Source: Plumapathes pennacea (taxonomy: Eukaryota; Cnidaria; Anthozoa; Antipatharia; Myriopathidae). Taken from it: a stretch of 64,000 nucleotides of DNA. Under the pieces are notes generated by a model. That model did not search any database. It was not told the DNA's origin and saw only the letters and a program-made list of their open reading frames with translations. The stretch covers positions 12,239,670-12,303,669 of the forward strand of contig OZ038467.1 of assembly GCA_964036295.1 (NCBI GenBank), read 5' to 3'. Within the stretch, counting starts at the first letter, position 1. Every line of letters starts with the position of its first letter. The translations under genes were made by a program, and so were the position numbers. Positions 32,558 to 41,983 of the stretch are shown piece by piece.

Positions 32558-32666
32558 TTTGAGTTTACTGTAGTTCCCAGTCTTTTTCTTATGGGAACAA
32601 GGCTTGGATGCACTGTGCATGCGGCATTCGCTCGCTGAATATACTTTCAGAAAAAAGGTCTCTGAA
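32558..32666. promoter_or_regulatory. Compact divergent promoter between MECR and GTF2E1
   Basis: Start codons of the two genes face away from each other, only 109 bp apart by the preferred GTF2E1 start. No TATA box is evident. Transcription of both genes must begin inside this interval or within the opposite gene's 5' end. An alternative upstream ATG for GTF2E1 lies at 32604. Confidence 0.6.
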
Positions 32667-33956
32667 ATGAATGGATCATTGGACGAACCAGATTTACTAA
32701 CCGAAGTTCCACCAGTCTTGAAGAAGTTATGCAAAGTTGTCGGTCATGGTTTTTACGAAGACGAGCAAACAGCTATTATTCATATGCTCACAAATTCGAA
32801 GTATCCTTGCGTGAAAGAAGAGGATCTGTTGGAAATGTTGCGATTCGACAGAAAGCAACTGCGGCTGGCTCTCATGCGGCTAAGAAATGACAAACTAGTG
32901 AAACAAAAAACATACAAGGAGAAGCAAGCAGATACGGGAAACACGATCAGTTATAACTTCTTCTTTATTAACTACAAACTGTTTGTGAATGTAGTGAAAT
33001 ACAAACTCGACCATATCAGGAAGAAGATTGAAAGTGACGAGAAACAAGCAAAAAACCGGCTCTCCTTTGTGTGTATGGAGTGTTCCAACAAATACTCTGA
33101 TCTGGAGGTAGACAGACTGTTGGATTTTGACACAGGGCAGCTCAAGTGTACCACATGTGGGGGGAAGGTGGACGAGGATCTAAGCGATGTTCAACAAGAA
33201 AACAGCTCTCGAACATCGTTGGCACTCTTCAATGAACAGATGGAACCGATATTCAGGCTGCTGCGTGAATGTGAGAATCTCAACTTGGCTCCTGCTATCT
33301 TAGAGCCAGAACCCCAGCCTGCCCAAGTGCAGGCTGCGAAACCCTCTGGAGGTGGGGTGCATGCATCTCATACCCCTGGTTGGGCGAAAAGTAGTCACGG
33401 TGGGATATCTGACCCCGGCATCAAGATCAGCATGGGGCCAGAGGACGAGGATGAGAATGCGAGCAAGGCGAGGGCTAAAGAGGCTCCAATATGGATGAAA
33501 GAAAGCACAATATTGCAAGCAGATGAGGAGAAGATGCTGGAATCAGCAGCAATGTTGCAGACTGATAATGCTTTGGCTGGCAGCTCCAAAACCCAGAGCC
33601 AGGATGATGACATTTTGGCTGACTTGCTGGTGCATGAATCAGTCAATAAGAAGCCACGGCTGGATGTCAAGGAAGCTTTCGGTGAGAATGCCCAACAGGA
33701 GGACAGCGATTCAAGTGAATCGGAGGCTGAACAACCTTCAACAACAGTTGGGGAAGAAGCAAAGCATGTTGAGGTGATGGAACAAGGGTCAGAGAGTGAG
33801 CCAGAGGATGAAGATGAGACAATAAGTATCACCATCAAAGGGAAATCAATATCCATTCATGATATTACTGATGACATGATTGAGCAGATGACAACTGCAG
33901 AACATGAAGACTACACAAAAGCACTTCAACACGTAATGGAGTTTTATGGTCAGTGA
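32667..33956 (+). CDS. GTF2E1: General transcription factor IIE subunit 1 (TFIIE-alpha)
   Basis: TFIIE-alpha pairs with TFIIE-beta and recruits and stimulates TFIIH at Pol II promoters. The gene is intronless here. The preferred start is ATG 32667 (MNGSLDEPDLLTEVP), which aligns with the human N-terminus and gives 429 residues against 439 in human; an in-frame ATG at 32604 would add 21 residues. The winged-helix domain spans residues 1-115 (CVKEEDLLEMLRFDRKQL; NFFFINYKLFVNVVKYKLDH). The zinc ribbon has Cys136, Cys139, Cys161 and Cys164. The segment RTSLALFNEQMEPIFRLLRE follows, and then a low-complexity acidic C-terminus (SDSSESEAEQ, SEPEDEDETIS) ending in a short conserved helix (ITDDMIEQMTTAEHEDYTKA). 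Confidence 0.95.
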   Translation: MNGSLDEPDLLTEVPPVLKKLCKVVGHGFYEDEQTAIIHMLTNSKYPCVKEEDLLEMLRFDRKQLRLALMRLRNDKLVKQKTYKEKQADTGNTISYNFFFINYKLFVNVVKYKLDHIRKKIESDEKQAKNRLSFVCMECSNKYSDLEVDRLLDFDTGQLKCTTCGGKVDEDLSDVQQENSSRTSLALFNEQMEPIFRLLRECENLNLAPAILEPEPQPAQVQAAKPSGGGVHASHTPGWAKSSHGGISDPGIKISMGPEDEDENASKARAKEAPIWMKESTILQADEEKMLESAAMLQTDNALAGSSKTQSQDDDILADLLVHESVNKKPRLDVKEAFGENAQQEDSDSSESEAEQPSTTVGEEAKHVEVMEQGSESEPEDEDETISITIKGKSISIHDITDDMIEQMTTAEHEDYTKALQHVMEFYGQ

Positions 33957-34013
33957 ACCATTGTGTATTTCTATAAACTGTTAGTACTGTACTGGTGAAC
34001 TAAGGTAACTCCA

Positions 34014-34253
34014 GGGCCCGGTTTTTCAAAGCACAATTAAGCTAATCCAGGATTAATGAAATTATTTCTTTTGACCTCTCTCCCAATAAACAGCAAGGTT
34101 TTGTTCGAAGATGGATTAGAAGCTTGTTCCAGCTTAAAATGTTATCAAGAAAGCCGTTGTGGACAAAACTTTTACGTTTTCTGGCTAAAAAATGACAAGA
34201 AAGTTTAGACCTAATCCAGGATTAGCCTAATCATGCCTTGAAAAACCGGGCCC
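34014..34253. mobile_element. GGGCCCGG-terminated MITE, copy B
   Basis: Ends GGGCCCGGTTTTTCAAAGCA and, inverted, CTTGAAAAACCGGGCCC. Internal TAATCCAGGATTA blocks occur at both ends. It lies just downstream of the GTF2E1 stop codon. Confidence 0.85.
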
Positions 34254-35093
34254 AGAACTCTAGACAAGCAAATTGACAATTTACCAGCTTGTATTGTACA
34301 ATTTACATTGCAGCAGATTATAGTGGCGATCATTTTTCTAAGGAGGTCCGACATGTGTATACCTTACATAGATCATGTAGAGTGTATTGATCAATTCCAG
34401 TTGTTACCTAATGTATTCCCCTTTTGCCAGGGAATCCATGGAGAGTCAGGCCTGCATGGTCTTGGGGCAGGGAATTTACACGGTAGCCATAGAATTTAAA
34501 AGGAAAGAGTGAACGAAAGGATTTGTAGAGACACTGAAAAGTTCCCTGAGTTTGGCTAGAGGGAATAAAGTTGCACTGGAAATGAGTGAAAAATATGATA
34601 GATATGCCATAAAAGATACCACATAAAAACTTTGGAATCTTAATATTTCAGTACTTTTCCCATTCTGATACACTCTTGAACAAGAGCAGGTGTTTGAACA
34701 AGATAAATGTTTTAAAGAAGAAAAATAGAAGTGTCTTTATTGCTCTATAAACCCTATTACATTAGTAAGATGGGCCACTTTTCAAGCCTCTGGTATGAAA
34801 ATGGTATACAGTAGAAAAGATTTTTGGTATTTTAAAGGGTAGTTAAGAACAGCTGGCCAAAGGAAAGTTATATTAGCATTTTATAGGGCTCTCGATTGAG
34901 TCCTTTGCATAAGTCGCTTAGCTGAGTCAGTTGCAAGCTGTTTTCCTTTGTTCAAAAGAATAAAAATGGGGAAAGCTAGAGGTATATAAAAGCACTTATA
35001 AACTTTGTTCGTTCTTTCATTATCTGATTGTTATTTCTCAAAATTATTCACAAATGTATTCACAAACGTATTTACAAAGTTGGACCAATTTAT

Positions 35094-35250
35094 TTTCACT
35101 CCCAAACTGAAAACTGAAAACTAAAAGTTTAGTCACCTTTCAGCTAAGCAAGCTATCAAAAACTAAGTTCTCCTGACCATATGATATATCGCCAGTGAAA
35201 AACTGGAGGAGAAAACTGAAGTCGATCACTTTTGGGATTGAAAAGGTGAA
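35094..35250. mobile_element. piggyBac-type MITE, copy 4 (decayed)
   Basis: The TTCACTCCCAAACTG start, the interior AGCTAAGCAAG and GAGGAGAAAACTGAAGTCGA, and a GGGATTGAAAAGGTGAA end align with the other copies. Both termini are eroded. Confidence 0.65.
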
Positions 35251-35329
35251 AGCGGGGTTTAAGCACATGTTTATCTTACACCATAGCCACGTTGCGTTGC
35301 AAGTTCCCAGTCTCGTGTCATGCGAAATT

Positions 35330-37424
35330 TTAGCCGCGATAAGCAAAGCGAGGCACCGGGACCTGATGACGAGTGTACACGGGCCGTGAAAGGCGAGGCG
35401 GAGGGACAGCGTGTGGAAGTGTCCGCTGACCCACGTTACCGTACATGTATGTGCGCTTCTGGCCAGGAAGAGGTCTTGAATTCTTGGAAGCAAAAGGATA
35501 TGAATATGGAACATTTTGTCTCCTTGCGTATGGCAACTGGAGCGGGTTTTGGCGTAAATGACCCCCTCTGTAGGGTGTATTGGGGACACTGTGCCTTCTT
35601 GCATACGGTAAATAGGGCGTGTGATTGAGTATACCACCGTGGACGGGCAAGCGGTTAGGCATGTAGCGCGGTTGCCCTGGAATCGGAGATCTTAATACAG
35701 CTCGGTTAGGTGTGATTCCTGGAATCGGAGATCTTAAAACAGCTCGGTTAGGTGTGATTCCTGGAATCGGAGATCTTAAAACAGCTCGGTTGGGTGTTCC
35801 TGGAATAGGTGATCTCAAAACAGCTTGATTAGGTGTGTAGCTTGCGGGTCTTAACACAGCATGTTTAAGCGTGTAGCTGGGGCGTCCTGGAATCGGTGAT
35901 CTCAAAACAGCTTGGTTAGGAATGTAGCGTGGTTGCCCTGGAATCGGTGATCTCAAAACACCACGGTTGGGTACGTAACTTTTCAGACCTGCTACTGGCG
36001 TTCTGAAAACAGCCTTTTTGTTAGGCATGTAACCCTGTGACCAAGCAGTCGCATAGGTACGAGACCCTGAGATTGGTACCGACCAACGGCCTGACAGATA
36101 ATTATTAGGAGCCCCTGGAATAGATGTCCCATACCCCAAGGGTCGGTTCGGCACATAGCTGCGAGGTGGCTGAACGGACGCGGCCTGGGCACTCGTACCC
36201 AACTGATTAAGAGGCTGCGTAAGCGCTGCTCCTTTATCCCCGACATACTGTGCAATGGATGGACGATATGACACACTGGTAGTTTGTGAAATGAACGGAG
36301 ATGTTGCGTTGGCTGAGGGTGGATTTTGTTGATTGAGTCTGAGGTCGGACAATGATCCAGCACTCTGACTTCCATTCGCTGCAGGTAAGCTGCCCTGAGT
36401 TACGTTCTTCCCAGCGAGTGTGGTATTACCCGCTAAACTCACGTTATTCCCAGAAGGGCTTGCAGTGTCTGCAACTGGACTAGTCTCCTTAAGCAAAGAT
36501 GTATTACGCGCAGTAGCGTTATCATCTGAGCCAGCTGTCGTATTATCTTTGGTTTGACTGGTAAACTTCAGGAAGGAATAGAGCTTTGCTACGGCATCTG
36601 TCTGATTGTCGTCCTGCTTCTTATGTTGGGTGTCCAGTGTGTTATTTAGTGACGTCTCCGTGTTGTTCTGGTGGGTGGCGTTGATCGCAGGAATTTGGAA
36701 CTTCTTGACGTGATCCTTAGAACTGGCTTCGCGTGATTTGTAGGACAGCAGGTGGATTTTTTCGTACAACCAGGGGGAAGGCTCGGCCGCAACTAAAAAG
36801 AAACACAATCATTACACGTGGTTTTCACGACAGATGAAAGCACAAACACAAGCATCAAGTGCAAGGAGCTTAGCCGCGAGTCAGTCAGCAGTAGTATTCG
36901 TGCTGAGTGACCCGGGGACTTTCAAGTTAAAGCAATACAAACGCATTTTCGCAAAACTTGATTTTGGTACAGTCCAAACTAAGGAATGATCGTCACACTA
37001 TACTCCCCCCCCCTCTCATTTTAGTATTGGAAAGCGGGCCCATGCCGAGAAGGGTCGTGTTGCATCGGGAGGGGATTTATTTTCCAGCACTTTCTCAGTT
37101 TCAGTCGGCAAATAAGCTGGGTAATTGACAAACTACAAATTGTCGTCTTCCAGTTTTCACAGAGGGCGAAACTTATGCTCAACGCCACGTCGTCATAAAC
37201 CATAAATGAAGTCGACCCGGGTGCCCGGGTTACCCTAGCTGTTTCATTTTTCTTGTTAACCCGGGCTGTCTTTGAACCTGGTGCTGGAGTTACCCAGTAC
37301 CGCCTTGTAAACAGACCCTTCATAGTAAACTACAAGTCGCTGGATATACGGGTACCATATTATATACTACACACTTACCCTTCACAACAAGGTTAAAGAG
37401 TACTGTCACTATCAGGAAATTCAT
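35330..37424 (-). CDS. Secreted cysteine-free repeat protein, unrecognised
   Basis: Two coding exons, 37379-37424 and 35330-36792, join in phase (AAG G|TT GCG; donor GTAAGT, acceptor TTTTTAG). Exon 1 supplies a signal peptide (MNFLIVTVLFNLVVK, continuing VAAEPS). The mature chain of about 485 residues contains no cysteine. Its first third is Ser/Thr/Asn-rich with about a dozen N-glycosylation sequons (NATH, NNTE, NQTD, NTTA, NATA, NVSL, NVTQ, NATS). The middle holds about ten tandem units around PNRAVLRSPIPG, two nearly identical (ITPNRAVLRSPIPG). The end is basic and Tyr/Pro-rich (LPYARRHSVP, LPYARRQNVP) and terminates RFAYRG. This suggests an extracellular structural, matrix or mucin-like protein, or possibly a processed precursor given the dibasic sites. 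I do not recognise a family. Confidence 0.75.
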
Positions 37425-37555
37425 CGTGTGTTCCTCTATGGACTTACACCAACTGAAAAAATAAATGTAAATATAGCTTTTAGTTTTCTGCTGTAAAAAG
37501 AGGATATTAATTTTTAGCAAAATCCCCGCTTTTGGTCTGACCCTTAAGATTGTTG

Positions 37556-38463
37556 AAATACATGACTACCACTCCCGGTTTTACCACTCGCGATTCTACC
37601 ACTCTCGATTACCACTACCGATTACCACTACCTATTTTACCTCTCCCGATTATCACTCTCGATTACCACTCCCGTTTACAACTTTCGACATTACCACTCC
37701 CGATTATCGCTCCCGATTTTAACACTCAATTTTCGATCCCGATTATCGCTCCTAATTTTACCACTCTCGATTACCACTCCCGATTTTACCACTCTCGATT
37801 TTACCACTTCCGGTTATCACTCCCGATTATCACTCCCGGTTATCACTCACAATTACCATTCCCGATTATCGCTCCTAATTTTACCACTCTCGATTACCAC
37901 TCCCGATTTTACCATTCCCGATTACCACTTCCGATTACCACTCCCGATTTTACCACTCCCGATTACCACTCCCGACTATCACTCCCGGTTATCACTCCCG
38001 ACGATCACTCTCGGTTACCACTCCGGAGTACCACTCCCGGTTATCACTCGCGATTACCACTTCCGATTACCAATCCCGGTTATCACTCCCGATTATCACT
38101 CGCGATTACCACTTCCGATTACCACTCCCGGTTATCACTGTCTCCCGATTACCACTCTCGGGCCCAGTTTTTCAAAGCACGATTAGGCTAATCCTGGATT
38201 AGGTCTAAACTTTCTTGTCATTTTTTAGCCAGAAAACGTGAACGTTTCGTCCACAACGACTTTCTTGATAACGTTTTAAGTTGGAACAAGCTTACTAATC
38301 CATCTTCGAACAAAACTCTGCAGTTTATTGGGAGAGAGGTCGAGAGAAAGAATTTCGTTAATCCTGGATTAGCTTAATCGACTTTCGAAAGACCGGGCCC
38401 TGGTTATTGCTCCCGATTACCACTCCCGGTTATCACTTCTGATTACCACTCCCGCTTTTACCA
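37556..38463. repeat. Minisatellite of CCACTCCCGATTA units, split by a MITE
   Basis: Positions 37556-38159 and 38401-38463 consist of 10-17-bp variants of CCACTCCCGATTA, TCACTCCCGGTTA and CCACTCTCGATTTTA. A GGGCCCGG-type MITE at 38160-38400 interrupts the array. The ORF across it is a by-product of the repeat. Confidence 0.9.
38160..38400. mobile_element. GGGCCCGG-terminated MITE, copy C, inside the minisatellite
   Basis: Starts GGGCCCAGTTTTTCAAAGCA and ends AAGACCGGGCCC, with the TAATCCTGGATTAG blocks near both ends. Repeat units on either side resume directly, so this is an insertion later than the array's expansion. Confidence 0.88.
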
Positions 38464-38590
38464 CGTGTTCCTTGTTTACGGTCTGAATCACAACCTGAAA
38501 TGTTTGGTGTTCTAACAAATCATAAGTTATTTAATTTAGTAAATAGGCGGAAAAAATACAGTGGCATATGTTAAAGGTCCGACAACCCCA

Positions 38591-38867
38591 AGATACTTCG
38601 AAAAAATTCCGCCAGATGAGGCGCGGTTCACATGTGGTGGTCCGCCTAGTATCCAGGGATCCACAATTCCTTATGATCGGTCTCCCAATTACACTCTCTC
38701 TAAGCGGACACCTCTCTAAGGCGGACACTAAATCTAGTCCCGAGGGTGTCCGCCTTAGAGAGAGTGTAATTGGGAGACCGATCATAAGGAATTGTGGATC
38801 CCTGGATACTAGGCGGACCACCACATGTGAACCGCGCTTCATCTGGCGGAATTTTTTCGAAGTATCT
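38591..38867. repeat. Near-perfect 114-bp-arm inverted repeat
   Basis: Positions 38591-38704 and 38754-38867 are reverse complements with only one mismatch found by eye (GATGAGGCG versus GATGAAGCG). The loop of 49 bp contains GCGGACAC and GTGTCCGC, itself able to pair. The inner part (ACTCTCTCTAAG and GCGGACACTAAAT) matches elements at 26448-26595 and about 49160. Both strands open into mirror-image ORFs because of the symmetry. Confidence 0.93.
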
Positions 38868-41114
38868 CCTTCAGCGACACAATTTATATTAAAACGAACC
38901 TTAAGTGTAGTGCTCATCAAAGCCCGATTCACAGGTGTGAAGCAAACACAAATGCCACTGCAACACATAAAAGTGCGCTTTGCCTCATTGTGTTTGACGC
39001 CTGAATACTTCTTGTGTTTGCATTTGCTTTACACGTGCGAGTCAGTCTCTGGGAGGTACATAAACAAATCGTATAAGTGAGCTTTAAGTTAAAATGGCGA
39101 TTTCCAGGATTTTATCTCTCTGGAAAGGGTGCAGGATAGCTTCCCATGCATATCCACTTATCAACCGTCATTCATTAATTCTTGAAAGACTATTACCCAT
39201 TGTTTCAAAAACAAATAACTATTGTTTGTGAAATCTTTTTATCATGAACCAATGACAACGTTTTTGTTTGTATACAAACGGCAACAGTCCGCGAAAGTCT
39301 AATTAGCTCGGCGGTCGCGCGGGGCACTATATCAAAAGAAGCAGAGTATGTCGACCAACAGATTGAGAAAACAAAATTTCCCCCCCGCAAAATCAACATA
39401 CATCGTTTCGATGGAGTTCACAGTCAAATATAAGGGACAGATTTACTTACGTTTTCGTGTAGCCGTCACTGGTCTCCAACTGTCTTTAGACTTCACTGCT
39501 GGGCCACCTGTTAACCGCCCAGGTTAGTCTCAGAATTAACGCATGATCCCAGTTTGTTTGTGCAATATTAGGCCTGCTGGTGGTCTATTGTTTGAGTGTC
39601 AGGAATAAAACCCGTTTTAACCACTGAGTAAGGGCCTTGGACCAGGTCAAGTTCGTCATCGCGCTACATAGTTAGTGACTACTTATGATCAGAAATCGCG
39701 CGCCTCCAGTTTCTCGCGCGGGGGGCTGTTGTCGTGGCGGGAAATTCCGCCATCCCGACAGGATCACGAATTCTGTACTCATGTAAAAATCAACTATTAG
39801 CAACTAAACCAAACTGAAAATTTACCCCGCTTAACACCAACGTCCCGGGGGAAGGGGTACTCCTCAAAATTTTGGGTGGGAGTGTGCCGCCCGGGACTGA
39901 AAAGCCTTACCCTATTTCAGACCAAAATTTGCGATTTTCGACTCTATTTCAGACCAAAATTTGCAATTTTCGATCCTATTTCAGACCAAATATCGAAATC
40001 TCCGACCCTATTTCAGACTAAAATGCTAAAGTCGATACCCTATTTCAGACTAAAATGCTGAAAATGATACCCTTTGGGGCGGCACATACCTACATGGCTC
40101 ATATATGGGAGTACCCCCCCCCCCCCCCCCCCCCGGACCAACGTACATAGCGGCTGCTCCGATCGAGAGCTTTCCCGAGAAGTAACCTTGATTTCAGAAT
40201 ACCGTCAGACAGTGAACTTCAATGAGGGGGCTCGACCTAAAAAATCAGTTTTACGACTTCTATTTATAACCTTGTCAGATAGATTCCACCTTCTGTTTTC
40301 CTGTGCGATTTTGATAACCTATCGTCAAAGCTAATCACCGTTTCCAGTTTTCCAGTAAACAAAGACTGGATGACGTTCCGTGTCTGATTTGATTCCTGAT
40401 CCATTGTTCAAGTGAACACAGAGATATCTCCACAGGAATTGAGAGGTTCGAGAAGAACGTCAGTATAAAATCAAGCTCGGCTGAGAAACTGAAACTTATT
40501 ATATGCGTGTGAATAGTACGCAGATATTCATGATTTTGAGATATTGCCTTACGGGTCATTCTGCACCTGATGTACTAGTTTATCTTTTATATTTGAAAGG
40601 TTAGGTTTCTCTGAGTAGAAGGATTAGATCCTGGATTAGCTTTGTACACCGCTGAGCCCACGGCAACCCTTACTTTATACACATGGATTTCCCGCGGCAG
40701 TGAACGCGCGAACAATCCCTGTACATTCTCACGGCAAAAAAATTCACGTATCTGTTACACCTGAAAGTTCATAGACCCTCAAAACCAGGGATTACAGTTA
40801 TCAGCACAGCGTTTTACTTTAATTTCTTTTCAGCGTTTCGCGATATAAATAGAACAGGTGACGTCATGATTGAAAGGTATTCTACCACGTAATCAAGTTA
40901 AACCAATCAACGAATGGAGGGGTTTGCACTCACTTGACTTGACAACTAATCATGTAACTGATCGCAGTCTTCGACTGATATTTGGATATTTGTCTCTGGT
41001 GATAAACTTAACTCGAGAAAAGCGACCTGAGAAATGAGCTTTCCTTTACAACACGCGTTCTAGATTCAAGTGCAGTTGGAAGACCCTTGAAATCCGCGGC
41101 CCGGATCATTGGCC
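38868..41114. other. Intergenic stretch
   Basis: No gene was recognised between the hairpin and the WD40 gene. The tandem block at 39890-40085 is listed separately, and a homopolymer C tract (40108-40134) follows it. The minus-strand interval 39205-39399 is AT-rich and without homology. Confidence 0.4.
39890..40085. repeat. CCCTATTTCAGACCAAAAT tandem block
   Basis: About five units of roughly 35 bp (CCTATTTCAGACCAAAATTT followed by GC(G/A)ATTTTCGA) are present, degenerating to AGACTAAAATGCT. The inverted version lies beside MECR exon 1 (32215-32375). Confidence 0.8.
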
Positions 41115-41939
41115 ATGAGTGTCTCCGTTCAAAAACAGACCGAGTTAAAGGGTCATAAGTGGCAGATTTCTTGTCTAGAATTCAGTCCTGGCGGCCTGCA
41201 CCTTGCGTCCAGTGGATGGGATAAAATCGCGAGGATATGGGACTTGAGTACGCTGGAATCAATTTTCACTTTATCTCATGCAAGTCCGGTGACGTCGCTC
41301 TCTTGGCTGCCCGGTGCTTCCCAGGGACGGATAATCGCTTCTGCGTCGTCGGACGGCACTGTCTCCCTATGGAGTGGACAAAATGGAAGTCATCTGAAAA
41401 ACCTGGAAGATCACAAATCGTGGGTTCTAGGCACTTCCTTCTCCAGTGATGGTTCACGCTTGGCGACGGCGTCGTGGGATAAACAGATTCGCCTTTGGGA
41501 CGCGGCAACAGGTCAGTTTGTGGGGAACTTTGCTGGGCATACTACCGGCGTCTGGACGCTGTCTTTCCATCCAGACAAGTCTTCGTCCTTGCTGTGTTCG
41601 GGAGCAGCAGATGGCTCGCTGAAACTGTGGGATACGCGAATTAACAGTGCTGTATTATCACTGGTTGGTGGGCACGATGATGATGTGAAGTGCTGCGCTT
41701 GGTCGCCCGATGGAGCCTACATTGCTTCTGGTTCTACAGACAGCAAGGTTTGGTAACTTTGGTGTTTTGTAATTCTGTTGTAAGTACGCCCTTGAAATTA
41801 ATTAGACGGCGCTAAAACACTCTTTTAAACGAGAATATAAATTATTTTGTGGCGCTGACATATTGTTATCAGAAGTACCTCTATGTACCCAGTTAGATCA
41901 GTACCAGTTAACTTTCCGCGCTTTGTATTATTTCGATCA

Positions 41940-41983
<44 letters not shown>

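Larger units (their letters stand above)
33957..35329. other. Intergenic stretch with MITEs
   Basis: Apart from the MITEs at 34014-34253 and 35094-35250, which are listed separately, no gene or RNA was recognised. The GTF2E1 3' end and the polyadenylation region of the convergent minus-strand gene fall here. Confidence 0.4.

Noticed and set aside
37550..38191. A 213-residue ORF with TTPDYHSR repeats
   Set aside because: It is the CCACTCCCGATTA minisatellite read in frame, and it stops at the MITE junction.
38531..39080. Mirror-image ORFs around 38531-39080 on both strands
   Set aside because: They are produced by the 114-bp inverted repeat and read the same peptide on each strand; no coding support.
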